64,000 nt of DNA from Ectocarpus siliculosus (GCA_000310025.1 FN649749.1:2203400-2267399); one strand, 5' to 3'. Positions 11,533 through 22,198 are shown, counted from the first letter of the stretch. The notes: generated from the letters alone by a model not told the origin. Made by a program: numbers and translations.

Positions 11533-13569
11533 GTCTGGTTTGCGAATGTCTTCGATGATGTTGCCTTTGCCGTCCCCGTCAAGGCCCCGGGCAAGCGACC
11601 TTTTTCGGTGGGGAAACCCACCACCATTGTTGACATTAATCTTCTCCACGTCTCGAGTTCCCATGCGAATGAGTTTTTGTTGCGTGAACTTTCGAAGCAG
11701 CACGGCCTCCGCCTGACCGGTGTTCTGCAGCCTTGTGGTGGTTGCCTGCAGGCGAAGGGGAAGAAGGCGGGCGTGCCCCATAAAATGGGCGCGCGCGCGG
11801 GCGGGCCGCACGATCCTTGGCACATCGATCTGTGTGGGCCCATGACGGGCTCGCTGGGGGGATCCTATTTCATGATCATGTTCGTGGACAGCTTCTCGCG
11901 GTGGGTGAAGCTGTACGGGATGAGGCGCAAGTCGGACACCCTCGCCTTCGTCAAGAAGTTCCTCGCCGACATGAGTGGCACCGGTGTTCCTCGTTCTTTC
12001 CGGATGGACAACGGGGGGGAGTTCCTCAGCCGCGACTTCATCGCCTTCTGCGACAACGCCGGCATCCGCCGTGCGTACACGGCGCCGGGCACTCCGCAAC
12101 AAAATGGCCCGGCGGAGGGCGCGATCTGGCGCGCGAACAAGGCCGGCCACGCCGCTCGTCTCGAGGCATACCGCCTGTTCCCCAAGATCGACTTCACCCG
12201 CATCCCTGGCTACGGGCGCGATGGCGAGCGACTTTGGCTAGAAGAGTCGTGTCACTGGGCTGCCGGCGGCTTCAACCGTTCCCCGACCAAGGCAAACGTC
12301 GGGTACAAGTCGCCGCACGAGCTCTTCACCGGTCGCCCGCTCCCACTCCAAATCGTCCCGTTCTTGCAGCCGGGGTACATGCTTGTGACGCGTACGCGGA
12401 AGATGGACCCTCAGGCAGTGCTGTGCTGCTACCTCAACAACGGCGACAACCACCACGAATCGTTGGTCAAGGTCCTCAAGTTTGCGACGGGGCGCGTGTG
12501 CATGACGAACAACGTTGTGTGGGTCTCCGACCGCGCGCCGTTGCTGACCCCGCCGCTGGAGCTGCCGGCACCGGCGGGCGAGGGGGGGAATTCGGATATC
12601 GCCGCCGCACCGACGTTTCAAATTGAGTACATTGCACCGCCTCTCTTACCCCCCTCACCGTTCGCCCGAACCCCCACTTCACCCGCTGCCATACCCTCAC
12701 AGGCGCCGCCGGCAACTTCCACACCACCATCGCCGGCGGCGCCGTCTACCGCAGCCACGCCACCGTTCACCAACACCGCGCCGCCTGGAACGCCGTTCGT
12801 CGCCGCGCCACCGTTCACCACCGCCGCTGCTCCGTCAGTAACACCGTCTCCCGCCGCCGTGCCGCCCGGTGCCGCGCCATCGACCAACATGCCGTCGCTC
12901 ACTACGCGGACCATCCGTGAACTGGACGTGGGGCGTGGGGACATGAGGGTTTCTGGGCGCACGAGGGCAGCCGCTGAGGACCAGGGGGGGGGGCGGGCGT
13001 CGTCAATGCCGCCCCTCTCTGCCAGGGCCAATCGAGAGCTGGGTTTGGGACGAGAGACGCGGGTGCCAGGGAGGTTGAGGGGTCGGAGGTTGCCTTTCCA
13101 GGATGAAGAGGCCGAGCGGTCGACGTCACCTGGCGGGAGCGGCGACGCTCCCGCCCACCGCTTCGGGCTTGTTTCCCTGCAGGACAAGGCAACGCTCCTG
13201 TCGACTCTCACCACTCGCAGCGTCGTCGATGGGGGGAGAAAGGAGATGCGGATATCAGCCAGAGGACATGATGGAGTGGAGCTGGGGGGGCGAGAGCGGG
13301 GGGGCACGAAAACAGAAGGACTGCGTGAAGAAGTCCCATTTGCGTGCGCCACCTTACTTGCCTCCTGCGAGGACATTGATCGCGCGACGAGGGATTTAGA
13401 CCCCTCGGAGTTGGCTTCGGACTTGCCACAATGCTATGCTAGTGACTTGCACGTGCCCAAAACGTATAGGGAGGCTGTGTCCTCCGAGCATGCTGACTTG
13501 TGGATAGCCTCTGTAGAGAGGGAGTTCAGAGGTCTGATCGAGGCTGGTACCTTTGAGGAAGTATTGTAG
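11533..13569 (+). pseudogene. copia integrase and start of RT
   Basis: A continuous frame runs from 11533 to a TAG at 13567-13569. The N-terminal HHCC zinc finger is visible (LLHVSSSHANEF, then PCGGCLQAK). The DDE core follows: WHIDLCGPM (first D), FRMDNGGEF (second D) and QQNGPAEGA (E). The C-terminal half is a long Pro/Ala/Thr/Ser-rich linker with Arg-rich patches, then the RT entry motif (PKTYREAVSSEHADLW). The integrase itself looks intact. The TAG sits inside the RT start, so full Pol cannot be made. Confidence 0.9.
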
Positions 13570-14334
13570 CAACCAGAGAGTGTTATCAAGGTCAAGTGGG
13601 TGTTTGATTGGAAGTCTGATGAGTATGGATGGCCAACTTGTGTGAAATCACGGCTAGTAGCGGGAGGAGATATGCAGCGAGTACATGTAGATTGTGGAGA
13701 GACGTATGCACCGACTGTAGCGGTTTCTAGCGTTCGTTTATTGGCAGCGATGGCGTGTGAGCAAAATCTTTCTCTCCGTCATTTTGACATCAAGTAAGCA
13801 TTTGTCCAGTCGGATTTGGATGAGGATGTTTTCATGCGTCTGCCAGAAGGATGTGGTAGATTGTCAGGTATGATAGGGGATTTGAAGAAGAATCTGTATG
13901 GCCTTAGGCAGGCATCAAGGCAATGGCATTCACACTTCGCGAGGTGTTTGATTTGTTTGGGCTTTATTCAGTGCATGGCGGATACGTGTGTGTTTCGGTT
14001 GATTGAGGAGGGAAGAGTGGTAGTACCTCTGGTGGTGCATGTAGATGATATTTTTTCGATAGGAGAGGAGGAGAGGTGTGACCAGTTTGGCAGAGATCTC
14101 AACACCATGGTACCGGTGAAGAATCTTGGGGATTTGAGATGGTATTCAGGGTGCTTTTATGAGAGAGATTGGGATGTAGGGACTTTGAAGATCTCGCAGC
14201 AGACGTACGCTGAAGAGTTGGGGATGGAGTTTGGGGTAGAGTACGGGAAGGAAATTCCTCTTCCTGTAGGGTTGAAGCTTTCAGAGTTTGACCAGGATGA
14301 AGAAGTGGTATTAAACACCGGTAGAAGTGTTTGA
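13570..14334 (+). pseudogene. copia reverse transcriptase, truncated
   Basis: RT continues in frame past the stop at 13567 (VIKVKWVFDWKSDEYG, RLVAGG, YAPTVAVSSVRLLAAMA). It is cut again by TAA at 13795, where the copia core DIK.AF is expected, then reads DLDEDVFMRLPEGC, LKKNLYGLRQASRQWH and the catalytic box HVDDI. It stops at 14332-14334 after the LPVGLKLSEFD motif. The Y.SLVGSLMYL region and RNase H are absent, so the 3' end of the element is lost. Two stops plus truncation make it inactive. Confidence 0.92.
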
Positions 14335-15148
14335 AACATGCGCGTACAGCACACAGCAGCGGGCAGCAGGTGAGAGGTGACCAGCACATCAAGTATTTCT
14401 GTCCACAGCTTTACAGGAACCGAACACGGCCTTCTCACTGGTGGGGGAAAAGCCTTGCTTTACACCTCCCAAGCGGTATGTTGTCACAAGACTTTAGTCG
14501 ACACAGGACATGGTCAACTGTGTTGCTTCGCTGTAGGCCTACCGTATGACCCATTGTTAAGCCCCACCGGTTCCGTTCAGGTGGTACCACGGCCGGTGGC
14601 GTAAACTACGGTTGTGCCCCGGCGGGTGGGGTGAGGGGGGAAATGTGTCCAATACCCCACCATGGACCTCGCACCTCCTCTGTACAAGGCTCCGATGGCC
14701 ACACAAGAACCGCAGTAGAAGTGTACAGATGATGCACGCACAACACACAGCACACAGCTGCACTACACCACTGCAGCACAGCAACCAGGAGACACGGCAC
14801 AAGCGAGGGACGCCGGTTTTTCGAACCGGCGTGCTCGGGGCAAGGCGCTGAAAATTTGGCGGTGACCTCACCCGCCGCTGCTGGAGCACACTTTTCTGCT
14901 TGGAGAGAGCAACACCTACCCACACAACCCAATGCCGTGCTTCCGCTGCAGCGCACGAATCCACAAGCGCAAACCTGCCACAGCTCCCCAATTGTGTGCC
15001 CGGTTGGTATTGGGCGTAATTTTCCTGACGACGCCAGCGGCTCGGGCTAACGTCAACACGACGCAAGAGCCCGAGTATGGAATCCTATCTAGTAATTTTT
15101 GTGCTGAAAATAAAGAGAAAAACACAACGTACACACGGCGGTGAAACA
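14335..15148. other. Spacer between copia remnant and YR element
   Basis: No gene recognised. It contains CAG/CACA-rich sequence, a purine run at about 14632-14645 and an AATAAA at 15108. It ends exactly at the TTTATTT that begins the YR element repeat. Confidence 0.4.
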
Positions 15149-15955
15149 TTTATTTTGTTTTCTTTCGAATTGCTTCATTATTTCTTCGGTTTCTAGGCTA
15201 CGTGTTGGGGAGAGAGACGCACGAAACGCTCATCGTCTCTCCGGCCGCGTTAGCTGCAAAGGCCGGCGTCAACTCTTACAAATCCATCTCTCTCCCCACA
15301 AATACTAGCCGGGGGACTACGACTGCAAACGCAGGAGTCCCAAAACTGACCAAGTCCTCAAATGGTACACACCATTCTACAACACCTGACTAGATACCGA
15401 ATATTCCCGAACTTATGCCCCCACCTTCGAAAGAAAAGGGATGGGAGGGCGGGATTTTCTAAACTGCCGCCGCTACTGCGTTAGGCGGCTGCTGCTGTCC
15501 TTCCGTTGCTTCACGCGCTCTGTAGCTGTCACACGTTACCCGACTTTGCTACAGCCCCTGCGTGGACTCGATCACGGAATGACACCCCCAACTATAGACT
15601 AATAATTCCAAACACCGTGACCCTGGGTTTCCGGTAGAAAATGAAGCCAAATTCTAATTCGACTGTTACAAAATAAACACCAGTTTATTCTATCTGCTTC
15701 GACGAACAAACCTTCCTTTTATTTTGTTTTCTTTCGAATTGCTTCATTATTTCTTCGGTTTCTAGGCTACGTGTTGGGGAGAGAGACGCACGAAACGCTC
15801 ATCGTCTCTCCGGCCGCGTTAGCTGCAAAGGCCGGCGTCAACTCTTACAAATCCATCTCTCTCCCCACAAATACTAGCCGGGGGACTACGACTGCAAACG
15901 CAGGAGTCCCAAAACTGACCAAGTCCTCAAATGGTACACACCATTCTACAACACC
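15149..15955 (-). repeat. B1-A2-B2 terminal repeats of the YR element
   Basis: B2 15149-15386, A2 15455-15724, B1 15718-15955. A and B overlap by the 7 bp TTTATTT. The 68 bp between A2 and B2 (15387-15454) is present in the copy at 433-500 but absent from the diverged copy at 49.2 kb. Confidence 0.85.
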
Positions 15956-15996
15956 CACATCGAGGTCAGTTTCTGGACGACCACCGAATAAGTCAA

Positions 15997-17151
15997 CTAT
16001 CCGTTCCCCCAGACGGTCCCCTCCCCCGGCTGTCTCGATACGATCCTACTGCCGTCTGTAAGTTTCCGTGACACTCGCCGCGAATCCTCTACATTGTTTC
16101 GCGCGTACGGCTTGTATGCATCCGACCTCCACTTCCCTTCTCTCTGAATCACTCGTTCTGCGATGTCTCCGCCCGATGCAAGAGCCGTCGCGCCTCCAAT
16201 TCGCAACGAGTGCAACGCGTACTCCTGGGGGTTACGCCCCGACTTCGCTACCACTTCTCTGACTGCACGGAGGGCAGCAGTATACCTCACTACTCTCACT
16301 GCTCTTCCACTACGGTACGAAGCCAACGGTGCGGAGTCAGGCAACGTCGCATGACACGATAACAGCTCCACCACAAGAGCCACCGCGCCGCCGCGTGCTC
16401 TCACACCTGACTGCGGTCCGGTGACTTCGTCTCGCGTACGAACCCGTATGTTTCCTTTCTGCTCTTGATCGGCCTTGTGCCCTCTAAACCTCATTTCGAC
16501 ACGGTCTGCTCTACGATAGTGACTAAAGACTAATTGCGTCTCGCCAGCAAACAATGCTACGTCCGCCCTCGTAAGACAGTGTGCCTCATGCACCCTGCCC
16601 GCATCATTCGCGAACACCTCATCAGACCGTGTGATAAAGAGATAGGACAAGCACAGACACAGCCACATCACTCTGCCCCCTTCCCCCCAGTTCTGGCTTG
16701 CGCTTTCCCCGTCCAGCAGCATACGCCAAGACACAGGCAGGCGCACACGGCGTATCGTCCCCACAGCCACGTGGTTCCTCGCAATCCCCCTTAGCGCACA
16801 TTTCAACATCGGAGACGACAAGTCTAGCTCGACAGAAGCTTCCAGCCTATGAAAATGTTGTACAGCCGTGAGTTTTCCGGATATTGTACTCGCTAGATTA
16901 CCCTCAGACTCGAAACACCAGGCTACGAAGTCTATCAACTCCCACACATGAAGGTCCCCGGCACGTTGCCCTAGGAACTTGGGCTTCTCCGTCAGCCTGC
17001 GAAACGTGCACCAAGAGTTGAAGCCTGACGTGTAAGTCCTTCTAGACGAAGACGCAACTGAGTGCTCGACGAGCTGCATGCCAAGACGTCGGTAACAAAG
17101 TCCCGTCCTGCCTGTCCCGGGTCCTGAACCTGCTGATAGCCCTGGAGCCAA
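15997..17151 (-). CDS. Tyrosine recombinase of the YR element
   Basis: Open frame of 384 codons; the first in-frame ATG is at 17079 (MQLVEHSVASSS), the frame above it beginning with TTG. The N-terminal core-binding part (SSSRRTYTSGFNSWCTF) is followed by the catalytic domain. The conserved residues are present: R in LFITRSDEVF, K in RFRGHKADQ, the HxxR box in LHSLRIGGATALASGG, W in GKWRSDAY and the nucleophile Y in KPYARN. Tyrosine recombinases cut and rejoin DNA through a 3'-phosphotyrosine and integrate circular cDNA in DIRS/Ngaro elements. No stop or frameshift is seen, so it could be functional. It lies 42 bases upstream of repeat B1. A CCCH-protein frame precedes it with no room for an RT. 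Confidence 0.88.
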   Translation of the reverse strand: MAPGLSAGSGPGTGRTGLCYRRLGMQLVEHSVASSSRRTYTSGFNSWCTFRRLTEKPKFLGQRAGDLHVWELIDFVAWCFESEGNLASTISGKLTAVQHFHRLEASVELDLSSPMLKCALRGIARNHVAVGTIRRVRLPVSWRMLLDGESASQNWGEGGRVMWLCLCLSYLFITRSDEVFANDAGRVHEAHCLTRADVALFAGETQLVFSHYRRADRVEMRFRGHKADQEQKGNIRVRTRDEVTGPQSGVRARGGAVALVVELLSCHATLPDSAPLASYRSGRAVRVVRYTAALRAVREVVAKSGRNPQEYALHSLRIGGATALASGGDIAERVIQREGKWRSDAYKPYARNNVEDSRRVSRKLTDGSRIVSRQPGEGTVWGNG

Positions 17152-17244
17152 CCTCGTGTAGACCGGCGTGCTGCCGTTCGATTTAGCCGCAGGTGCGCTG
17201 CCATCCGAGGTAGGCCCCCCCGCTACGCGGGAGAGCCCGCACCC

Positions 17245-18200
17245 CTATTTGTCTTTCCCGTGGGTGAAGAAGCCAGCGGCCTTGGGTCTCGCGCCGCCCT
17301 CGCCAGCGGCGCGCGCCTCTCCTCCGCGCCCTCCCCCGTTGCCGTGGCCAACGCCGCGCGCGCCGGTTGCCGGAGTTTCGGACGCTCCGCGCCTAGCGTG
17401 GGAAGGGTTCTGGGCGTGGATGTGTGGGCAGTTACGATCATGGCAACCGGACGACGAGTTGAAGGCGAAGCAGTAACCACGAGCGTGTCGAGCGATGCCG
17501 CCACTTTCTCTGTCACCAGGACGCCTTTGCGAAGCAAGGATTGCCACTCCATCTGCGACAGTTTTGAAACTGCCGGAGGCCACCCCAGGATGAGCCACGC
17601 TTTTACCCGGCGGAGGTCCCCCCACATCCGCGCTCTATCCTTTGCCGTAGCCTTAGCCGCCTCGGCGCTGGGTGTAGCGGGGGCCCGAGAGGCCGATGGT
17701 GGGGCGGTTGTGCCCACCAGTTGCACCCCCCCCCCCGGAAGGCCAGGTCCTGCTGCTTGGGTGGCGATCAGGTCGTCGATCGTTGCTTGAAGCTGCTGGC
17801 GATCGCCGGCAGCCTCATCGCGCTTCCGCTGCAGCTCCTCCCTCAGGCCGTCCACCAAGCCCGCGGAGAGAAGCGAGCTCAGTCTCATCAGCGGGGGGGT
17901 CGCCGCGGGTGCCTGTCCCTGGCGCTCGCGAGGAGGATACCGCTCGACGCCTCGCGGGAGTACGTGATCCGCTGCGCGTCGAGGGGCGAGCCGTCGAGCT
18001 CGCCACCGATCGCGCGGTAGACCTCCTCGTGCGTGGTGTCGAAGGTGTCGCCGCCCGACCTCGCCCTGCTTGCCCACCCGCTGCCCTGCCGCTCCGCGTG
18101 GAGGCCCGTGTCGGCATCTGGTCGCGGTTGGAGTCGTATAAGCAGCGGACCGGCGGCAGGCGGCGGGCGAGCGTCAGGGCGGCGTTGCGGGAACACTTCT
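17245..18200 (-). pseudogene. CCCH zinc-finger (Gag-like) protein of the YR element
   Basis: Upstream of the recombinase on the same strand. Two overlapping frames carry the protein. One (to about 17520) has a Leu-rich coiled-coil-like stretch (LREELQRKRDEAAGDRQQLQ), a Pro/Ala linker and LSQMEWQSLLRKGVLVTEKV. The other (17625-17245) has a CCCH finger, C-x8-C-x4-C-x3-H (CFAFNSSSGCHDRNCPHIH), and a Gly/Arg-rich tail ending AGFFTHGKDK. A frameshift or small intron near 17520-17600 must connect them. Position and zinc finger suggest a nucleic-acid-binding Gag-like role; this is inference. The start is not defined. Confidence 0.6.
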
Positions 18201-18519
18201 TTTCCTCTTCATCGTGGGCGTAGTCGATCGCGCGCCTGGATCTGCAGTTAGAATGGTCTACAAATCCTATCTTCGGGCGAAACTATCTGACGTGGGTTTT
18301 CGTCGGGCCCAGAACGACGCGTTGTTATATCGCGAGCTCGCGTTAGTTCGTTCTCGACGCCTGTGGATTGAACGGAGTGATTATTGCTGCTGACGCTACG
18401 GTCACCGGACGTCGACCAATCCCGAATATTTCTCTCTTTGGAACACTAGCGATGGTTTCTCTTTTTTTTTTTTTTATACATATATTTTCTTGGATTCGGT
18501 GAACCCCGGTTCGCCATCG

Positions 18520-19925
18520 GCACGGGTGCTTCCACTCATTGGCGCGTCCCGTGCTGATACGTGTTTTTCTATTTTTTTCGATGCGTTGGATACGGTGAAC
18601 TCCACTTGCCAACAGCGCGGGTGCTTCCACTCATTGGCGCGTCCCTCGCTGAAACTGACAGCACATATGCAGCACGGGTGCTTCCACTCATTGGCGCGAC
18701 CCGTACTGATACTTGTACGCAGCGCGGGTGCTTCCACTCATTGGCGCGTCCCTTGCTGAAACTGACAACACATATGAGCACGGGTGCTTCCACTCATTGA
18801 CGCGTCCCGTACTGATACGTGTATGACTTCGTTTTCGATGCGTGGAGATCGGTTAATTCTACTCGCCAACAGCACGGGTGCGTCCACTCATTGGCGCGTC
18901 CCGTACTGATACGTGTACGGCGTTTTTGTTCTTTCTTTTTGAGATCGGTTAACTTCTACTCGCCAACAGCACTCAATTGGCGCGTCCCTTGCTGAAACTG
19001 ACAACACATATGCAGCACGGGTGCTTCCACTCATTGACGCGTCCCGTACTGATACGTGTACGACTTCGTTTTCGATGCGTGGAGATCGGTTAATTCTACT
19101 CGCCAACAGCACGGGTGCGTCCACTCATTGGCGCGTCCCGTGCTGATACGTGTACGGCGTTTTGTTCTTTCTTTTTGAGATCGGTTAACTCTACTCGCCA
19201 ACAGCACTCATTGGCGCGTCCCGTACTGATACGTGTACGACTTCGTTTTCGATGCGTTGAATTCGGTTAACTCTACTCGCCAACAGCGCGGGTGCTTCCA
19301 CTCATTGGCGCGTCCCGTGCTGATACGTGTACGGCGTTTTGTTCTTTCTTTTTGAGATCGGTTAACTCTACTCGCCAACAGCACGAGTGCTTCCACTCGT
19401 TGGCGCGTCCCGTGCTGAGGCTGACAACACATATGCAGCACGGGTGCTTCCACTCATTGGCGCGTCCCGTACTGATGCATGATTTGTGGTATTTCCTACC
19501 GCTGCGTTGAATTCGGTTAATTCTACTCGCCAACAGCGCGGGTGCTTCCACTCATTGGCGCGTCCCGTGCTGATACATGTACGGCGTTTTGTTCTTTCTT
19601 TTTGAGATCGGTTAACTCTACTCACCAACAGCACGAGTGCTTCCACTCATTGGCGCGTCCCGTGCTGAGGCTGACATCACATATGCACCACGGGTGCTTC
19701 CACTCATTGGCGCGTCCCGTACTGATGCATGATTTGTGGTATTTTTCTACCGCTGCATTGAATTCGGTTAACTCTACTCGCCAACAGCGCGGGTGCTTCC
19801 ACTCATTGGCGCATCCCGTGCTGATACATGTATGACTTCGTGTTTCGTTGCGTTGAGATCGGTTAACTTCCACTCGCCAACAGCACGGACGAGTGCTTCC
19901 ACTATTGGCGCGTCCCGTGCTGGTG
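18520..19925 (-). repeat. Hairpin-forming minisatellite inside the YR element
   Basis: About 18 copies of a ~40 bp core. In each, the phrase TGCTTCCACTCATTGGCGCG is flanked by inverted arms of 7-9 bases (CAGCACGGG and CCCGTGCTG, often with one mismatch). Cores are separated by 15-60 bp spacers of a few recurring types (one with ACACATATG, one with GTTTTGTTCTTTC, one with GATTTGTGG). The spacer order repeats at a higher period of about 250 bp (19285, 19537, 19787). Open frames on both strands are repeat translations. Confidence 0.85.
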
Positions 19926-20099
19926 CGTGTCCTTGTTTTTTTTTTTTTTCATTGAGATCACTTCCGCATAGACAATCCTACGGCAGGTTGACGAGTTTTT
20001 GGCATGCATCAATTGCTGTCCGGGCGTTTTTGGTCGCCTAATCGTCGATGGACGTGACGTATTCTTATAGAAGGTTTGTGTCACAGCGGCAATAAATTT

Positions 20100-20760
20100 G
20101 ACGTGATGCCCCTGACGTGATGCCCCTCGAGACCGTGATGCACTAACATGGAACCGCTACCTGACGTTCCTCGCGAGTTCGAACCTCGCGTGTCACTTTC
20201 ACCTCCCCCCCCTATTTTTTTCTCATCTTCTTTTTCCTTATGCATACAGCACGTAGTTCGCTGTCTCGTTTTTTTTCTCGTCTTCTTTGTTTTTTCAGTC
20301 TTTTTCTTTGAGTCTTTCTCTCGCATGCATGTGTTTTTGCTTTTATCCGTTCCCGTGAATGCTGTTGAATGCACTTTCCGATTACGTATGCGGCCGCTTT
20401 GTATGCCATGGGACTTGTCGATACCATCAGTGGGGACTTGTCGATACCATCCGTGGAGACGATTGCTTACGTGAGTGGGCATATTATCGTCGATTCCTTC
20501 AGCTATATGCCCCTCTGTGCGCGGCACAGACAAGATTGTACCGGCAAGTAGTCCCTAGTAAGCCGGGGGAAACAGAAAACAAGGCACCTGCCTCATGTGC
20601 ATACTCGTGACAGCATCATGCCCTACTGCCGCGGGTCGATTGGTTATGTCCGATGCCGCAGGGTTCCTCCACCCCGTGCAGTACAATGGCTGCTATCAAC
20701 CGCGACAAGTCAGCGTGCGACCATACAACAGGCCCCGCTCTTTCTTTTTGCCGTTGAATT
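20100..20760. other. Low-complexity stretch in the YR element body
   Basis: No gene recognised. Holds T-rich runs (20215-20310), a doubled GACTTGTCGATACCATC unit at 20410-20455 and a doubled ACGTGATGCCCCT at 20101-20127. Confidence 0.4.
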
Positions 20761-21086
20761 TTTTTTCTTCAGCGAGAGTGCGTCTCGGTTGGGACGAACC
20801 GCATTTTTTTTCTTCAGCGAGAGTACGTCTCGGTTGGGATGAACCGCATCCCATGTTTGGGAAGGGATCTATCTGAGCGGCGCGGCGAGCGAGACTGCGG
20901 TGGCTTGCCGCCGCTTATCTATTTTTTTTTTCTTCAGCGAGAGTACGTCTCGGTTGGGACGAACCGCATTTTTTTTCTTCAGCGAGAGTACGTCTCGGTT
21001 GGGGATGAACCGCATCCCATGTTTGGGAAGGGACCTATCTGAGCGGCGCGGCGAGCGAGACTGCGGTGGCTTGCCGCCGCTTATCT
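20761..21086. repeat. Two-level tandem repeat in the YR element body
   Basis: A 45 bp unit with a T-run followed by CTTCAGCGAGAGTACGTCTC occurs in pairs (20771, 20816, then 20936, 20981). Each pair is followed by a shared ~75 bp tail containing CCCATGTTTGGGAAGGG and a GCGG-rich stretch. The whole block repeats twice with a period of 165 bp. Confidence 0.85.
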
Positions 21087-21260
21087 TACTGCACCCTCCC
21101 CCCTCGTGCTAAATGCACGCAGCGGTGAGGTCACAAGAGTAGCGGGACGCGAATAGGAACACGGCCGACACGATGGATGTTGGACACGAGTACACACCTT
21201 TATATGGAGAGTCGCGTGCTGGTCGCTTCCCCAATGCTTGCGCCGTGTCCCGTCCCGCCC

Positions 21261-21530
21261 TTTTCTAAACTGCCGCCGCTACTGCGTTAGGCGGCTGCTG
21301 CTGTCCTTCCGTTGCTTCACACGCTCTGTAGCTGTCACACGTTACCCGACTTTGCTACAGCCCCTGCGTGGACTCGATCACGGAATGACACCCCCAACTA
21401 TAGACTAATAATTCCAAACACCGTGACCCTGGGTTTCCGGTAGAAAATGAAGCCAAATTCTAATTCGACTGTTACAAAATAAACACCAGTTTATTCTATC
21501 TGCTTCGACGAACAAACCTTCCTTTTATTT
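21261..21530 (-). repeat. A1 repeat, 5' end of the YR element
   Basis: 270 bp matching A2 at 15455-15724 with one difference (CACACG here, CACGCG there). It ends in TTTATTT at 21524-21530, next to unrelated sequence. Confidence 0.85.
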
Positions 21531-22198
21531 ACTCCCTGTTTTCCGCGTGTAGGTCCCCCGCTGGCGCCGCGTAGTCATGGCGTCACGGCTTCAGCATGTA
21601 CATACATGTGTTGTTGCTGTTGTTGTTATCTTCACATTTGAAACCGTTTCGTTCTCTCTGCCTAGTAATAGTTTTTTCCTTCTTCTGTCCGTACGACTGT
21701 ATTGTCTAACACTTGACGGGGTCGATTCCCCTGGTCACAGGCAAACTTACCCAAAAAAAGGTATACGAAAACAAAAATGGGCCCAAAGGGTCCGCAAGCC
21801 AATAAAAGTCAACGACAGATAGTCTAGGCCACTCCGCTCGCCTCTCTGCACTCTATGCCAGGTAACCCTAGATTAGCTAAGCTAAGGGTTAGTGTTAGGG
21901 TTAGTGTAGGTGAGCTTTTTCGCGGCGGCAATTGCCCGCAATTTTTTCCGAGAGGCGCGGATGAACAACGCACCGACGTCCCGAACGCCGACAGAGAAGA
22001 ACATTCATTCGGAAAAAAATAACCCAGATCTTTGATGCCGGCAGCCTTTTCACATTGCGCCGTCGAACCCGCGCACCCCTCTCACACCTCCTCGCCCAAC
22101 CACACCACACACACACCAAACCACCTCAGGTCTGCTCCTCTCTCTTCCTCTCCTCTCCATCAAACGTACCCTTCGCCAGCTCCCCATTCGCGATTAAC
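21531..22198 (+). promoter_or_regulatory. 5' flank and leader of cupin copy 2
   Basis: No gene here. A degenerate telomere-like stretch (CTAAGGGTTAGTGTTAGGGTT) is at 21880-21905. The last ~100 bases before the ATG are C/T-rich and share ACCCTTCGCCAGCTC with the leader of the third cupin (minus strand, near 41370-41385), so this is probably the ancestral 5' UTR. Copy 1 lacks it. Confidence 0.5.

Larger units (their letters stand above)
8296..14334 (+). mobile_element. Decayed Ty1/copia retrotransposon
   Basis: Gag, protease, integrase and reverse transcriptase occur in copia order (integrase before RT) on the plus strand. The coding frame is broken by at least three frameshifts in gag and near 11145, and by in-frame stops at 13567 and 13795. 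The RT ends without the connection/RNase H part. I find no pair of flanking LTRs. A TATAAAAG box at about 8297, only ~25 bases before the first ATG, is the sole promoter-like sequence. A purine tract followed by TGTG near 14635-14650 could be a polypurine-tract remnant, but nothing upstream matches it. It lies between the two copies of the cupin duplication. Confidence 0.92.
15149..21530 (-). mobile_element. Split-direct-repeat tyrosine-recombinase element
   Basis: Read on the minus strand: A1 (21530-21261, 270 bp), body, B1 (15955-15718, 238 bp), A2 (15724-15455, 270 bp), 68 bp spacer, B2 (15386-15149, 238 bp). A1 and A2 differ by one base and B1 and B2 look identical by eye, so insertion is recent. 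The B1-A2 junction (AACAAAATAAAAGGAAGG) equals the sequence that joining the two element ends into a circle would give, and TTTATTT is present at both outer ends. This is the layout of PAT/Ngaro-type YR retrotransposons. The body encodes a CCCH-finger protein and a YR, but I find no reverse transcriptase or RNase H. The upstream 3 kb is minisatellite. Confidence 0.8.

Noticed and set aside
9110-13376. Long minus-strand frames (9110-9949, 12618-13376)
   Set aside because: They are shadows of GC-rich copia gag and integrase coding sequence on the other strand.
14632-15148. 3' LTR of the copia element after the purine tract
   Set aside because: No matching 5' LTR upstream of 8296, and RNase H is missing, so the 3' end seems lost.
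18343-19873. Many 70-95 codon frames with RANEWKHPC-type repeats
   Set aside because: Translations of the hairpin minisatellite on either strand, with no start or splice logic.
18520-19925. CRISPR-like array
   Set aside because: Cores are spaced unevenly, spacers recur instead of being unique, and the genome is eukaryotic.
20170-20195. T-arm-like GCGAGTTCGAACCTCGC
   Set aside because: No matching D-arm, anticodon arm or acceptor stem upstream.
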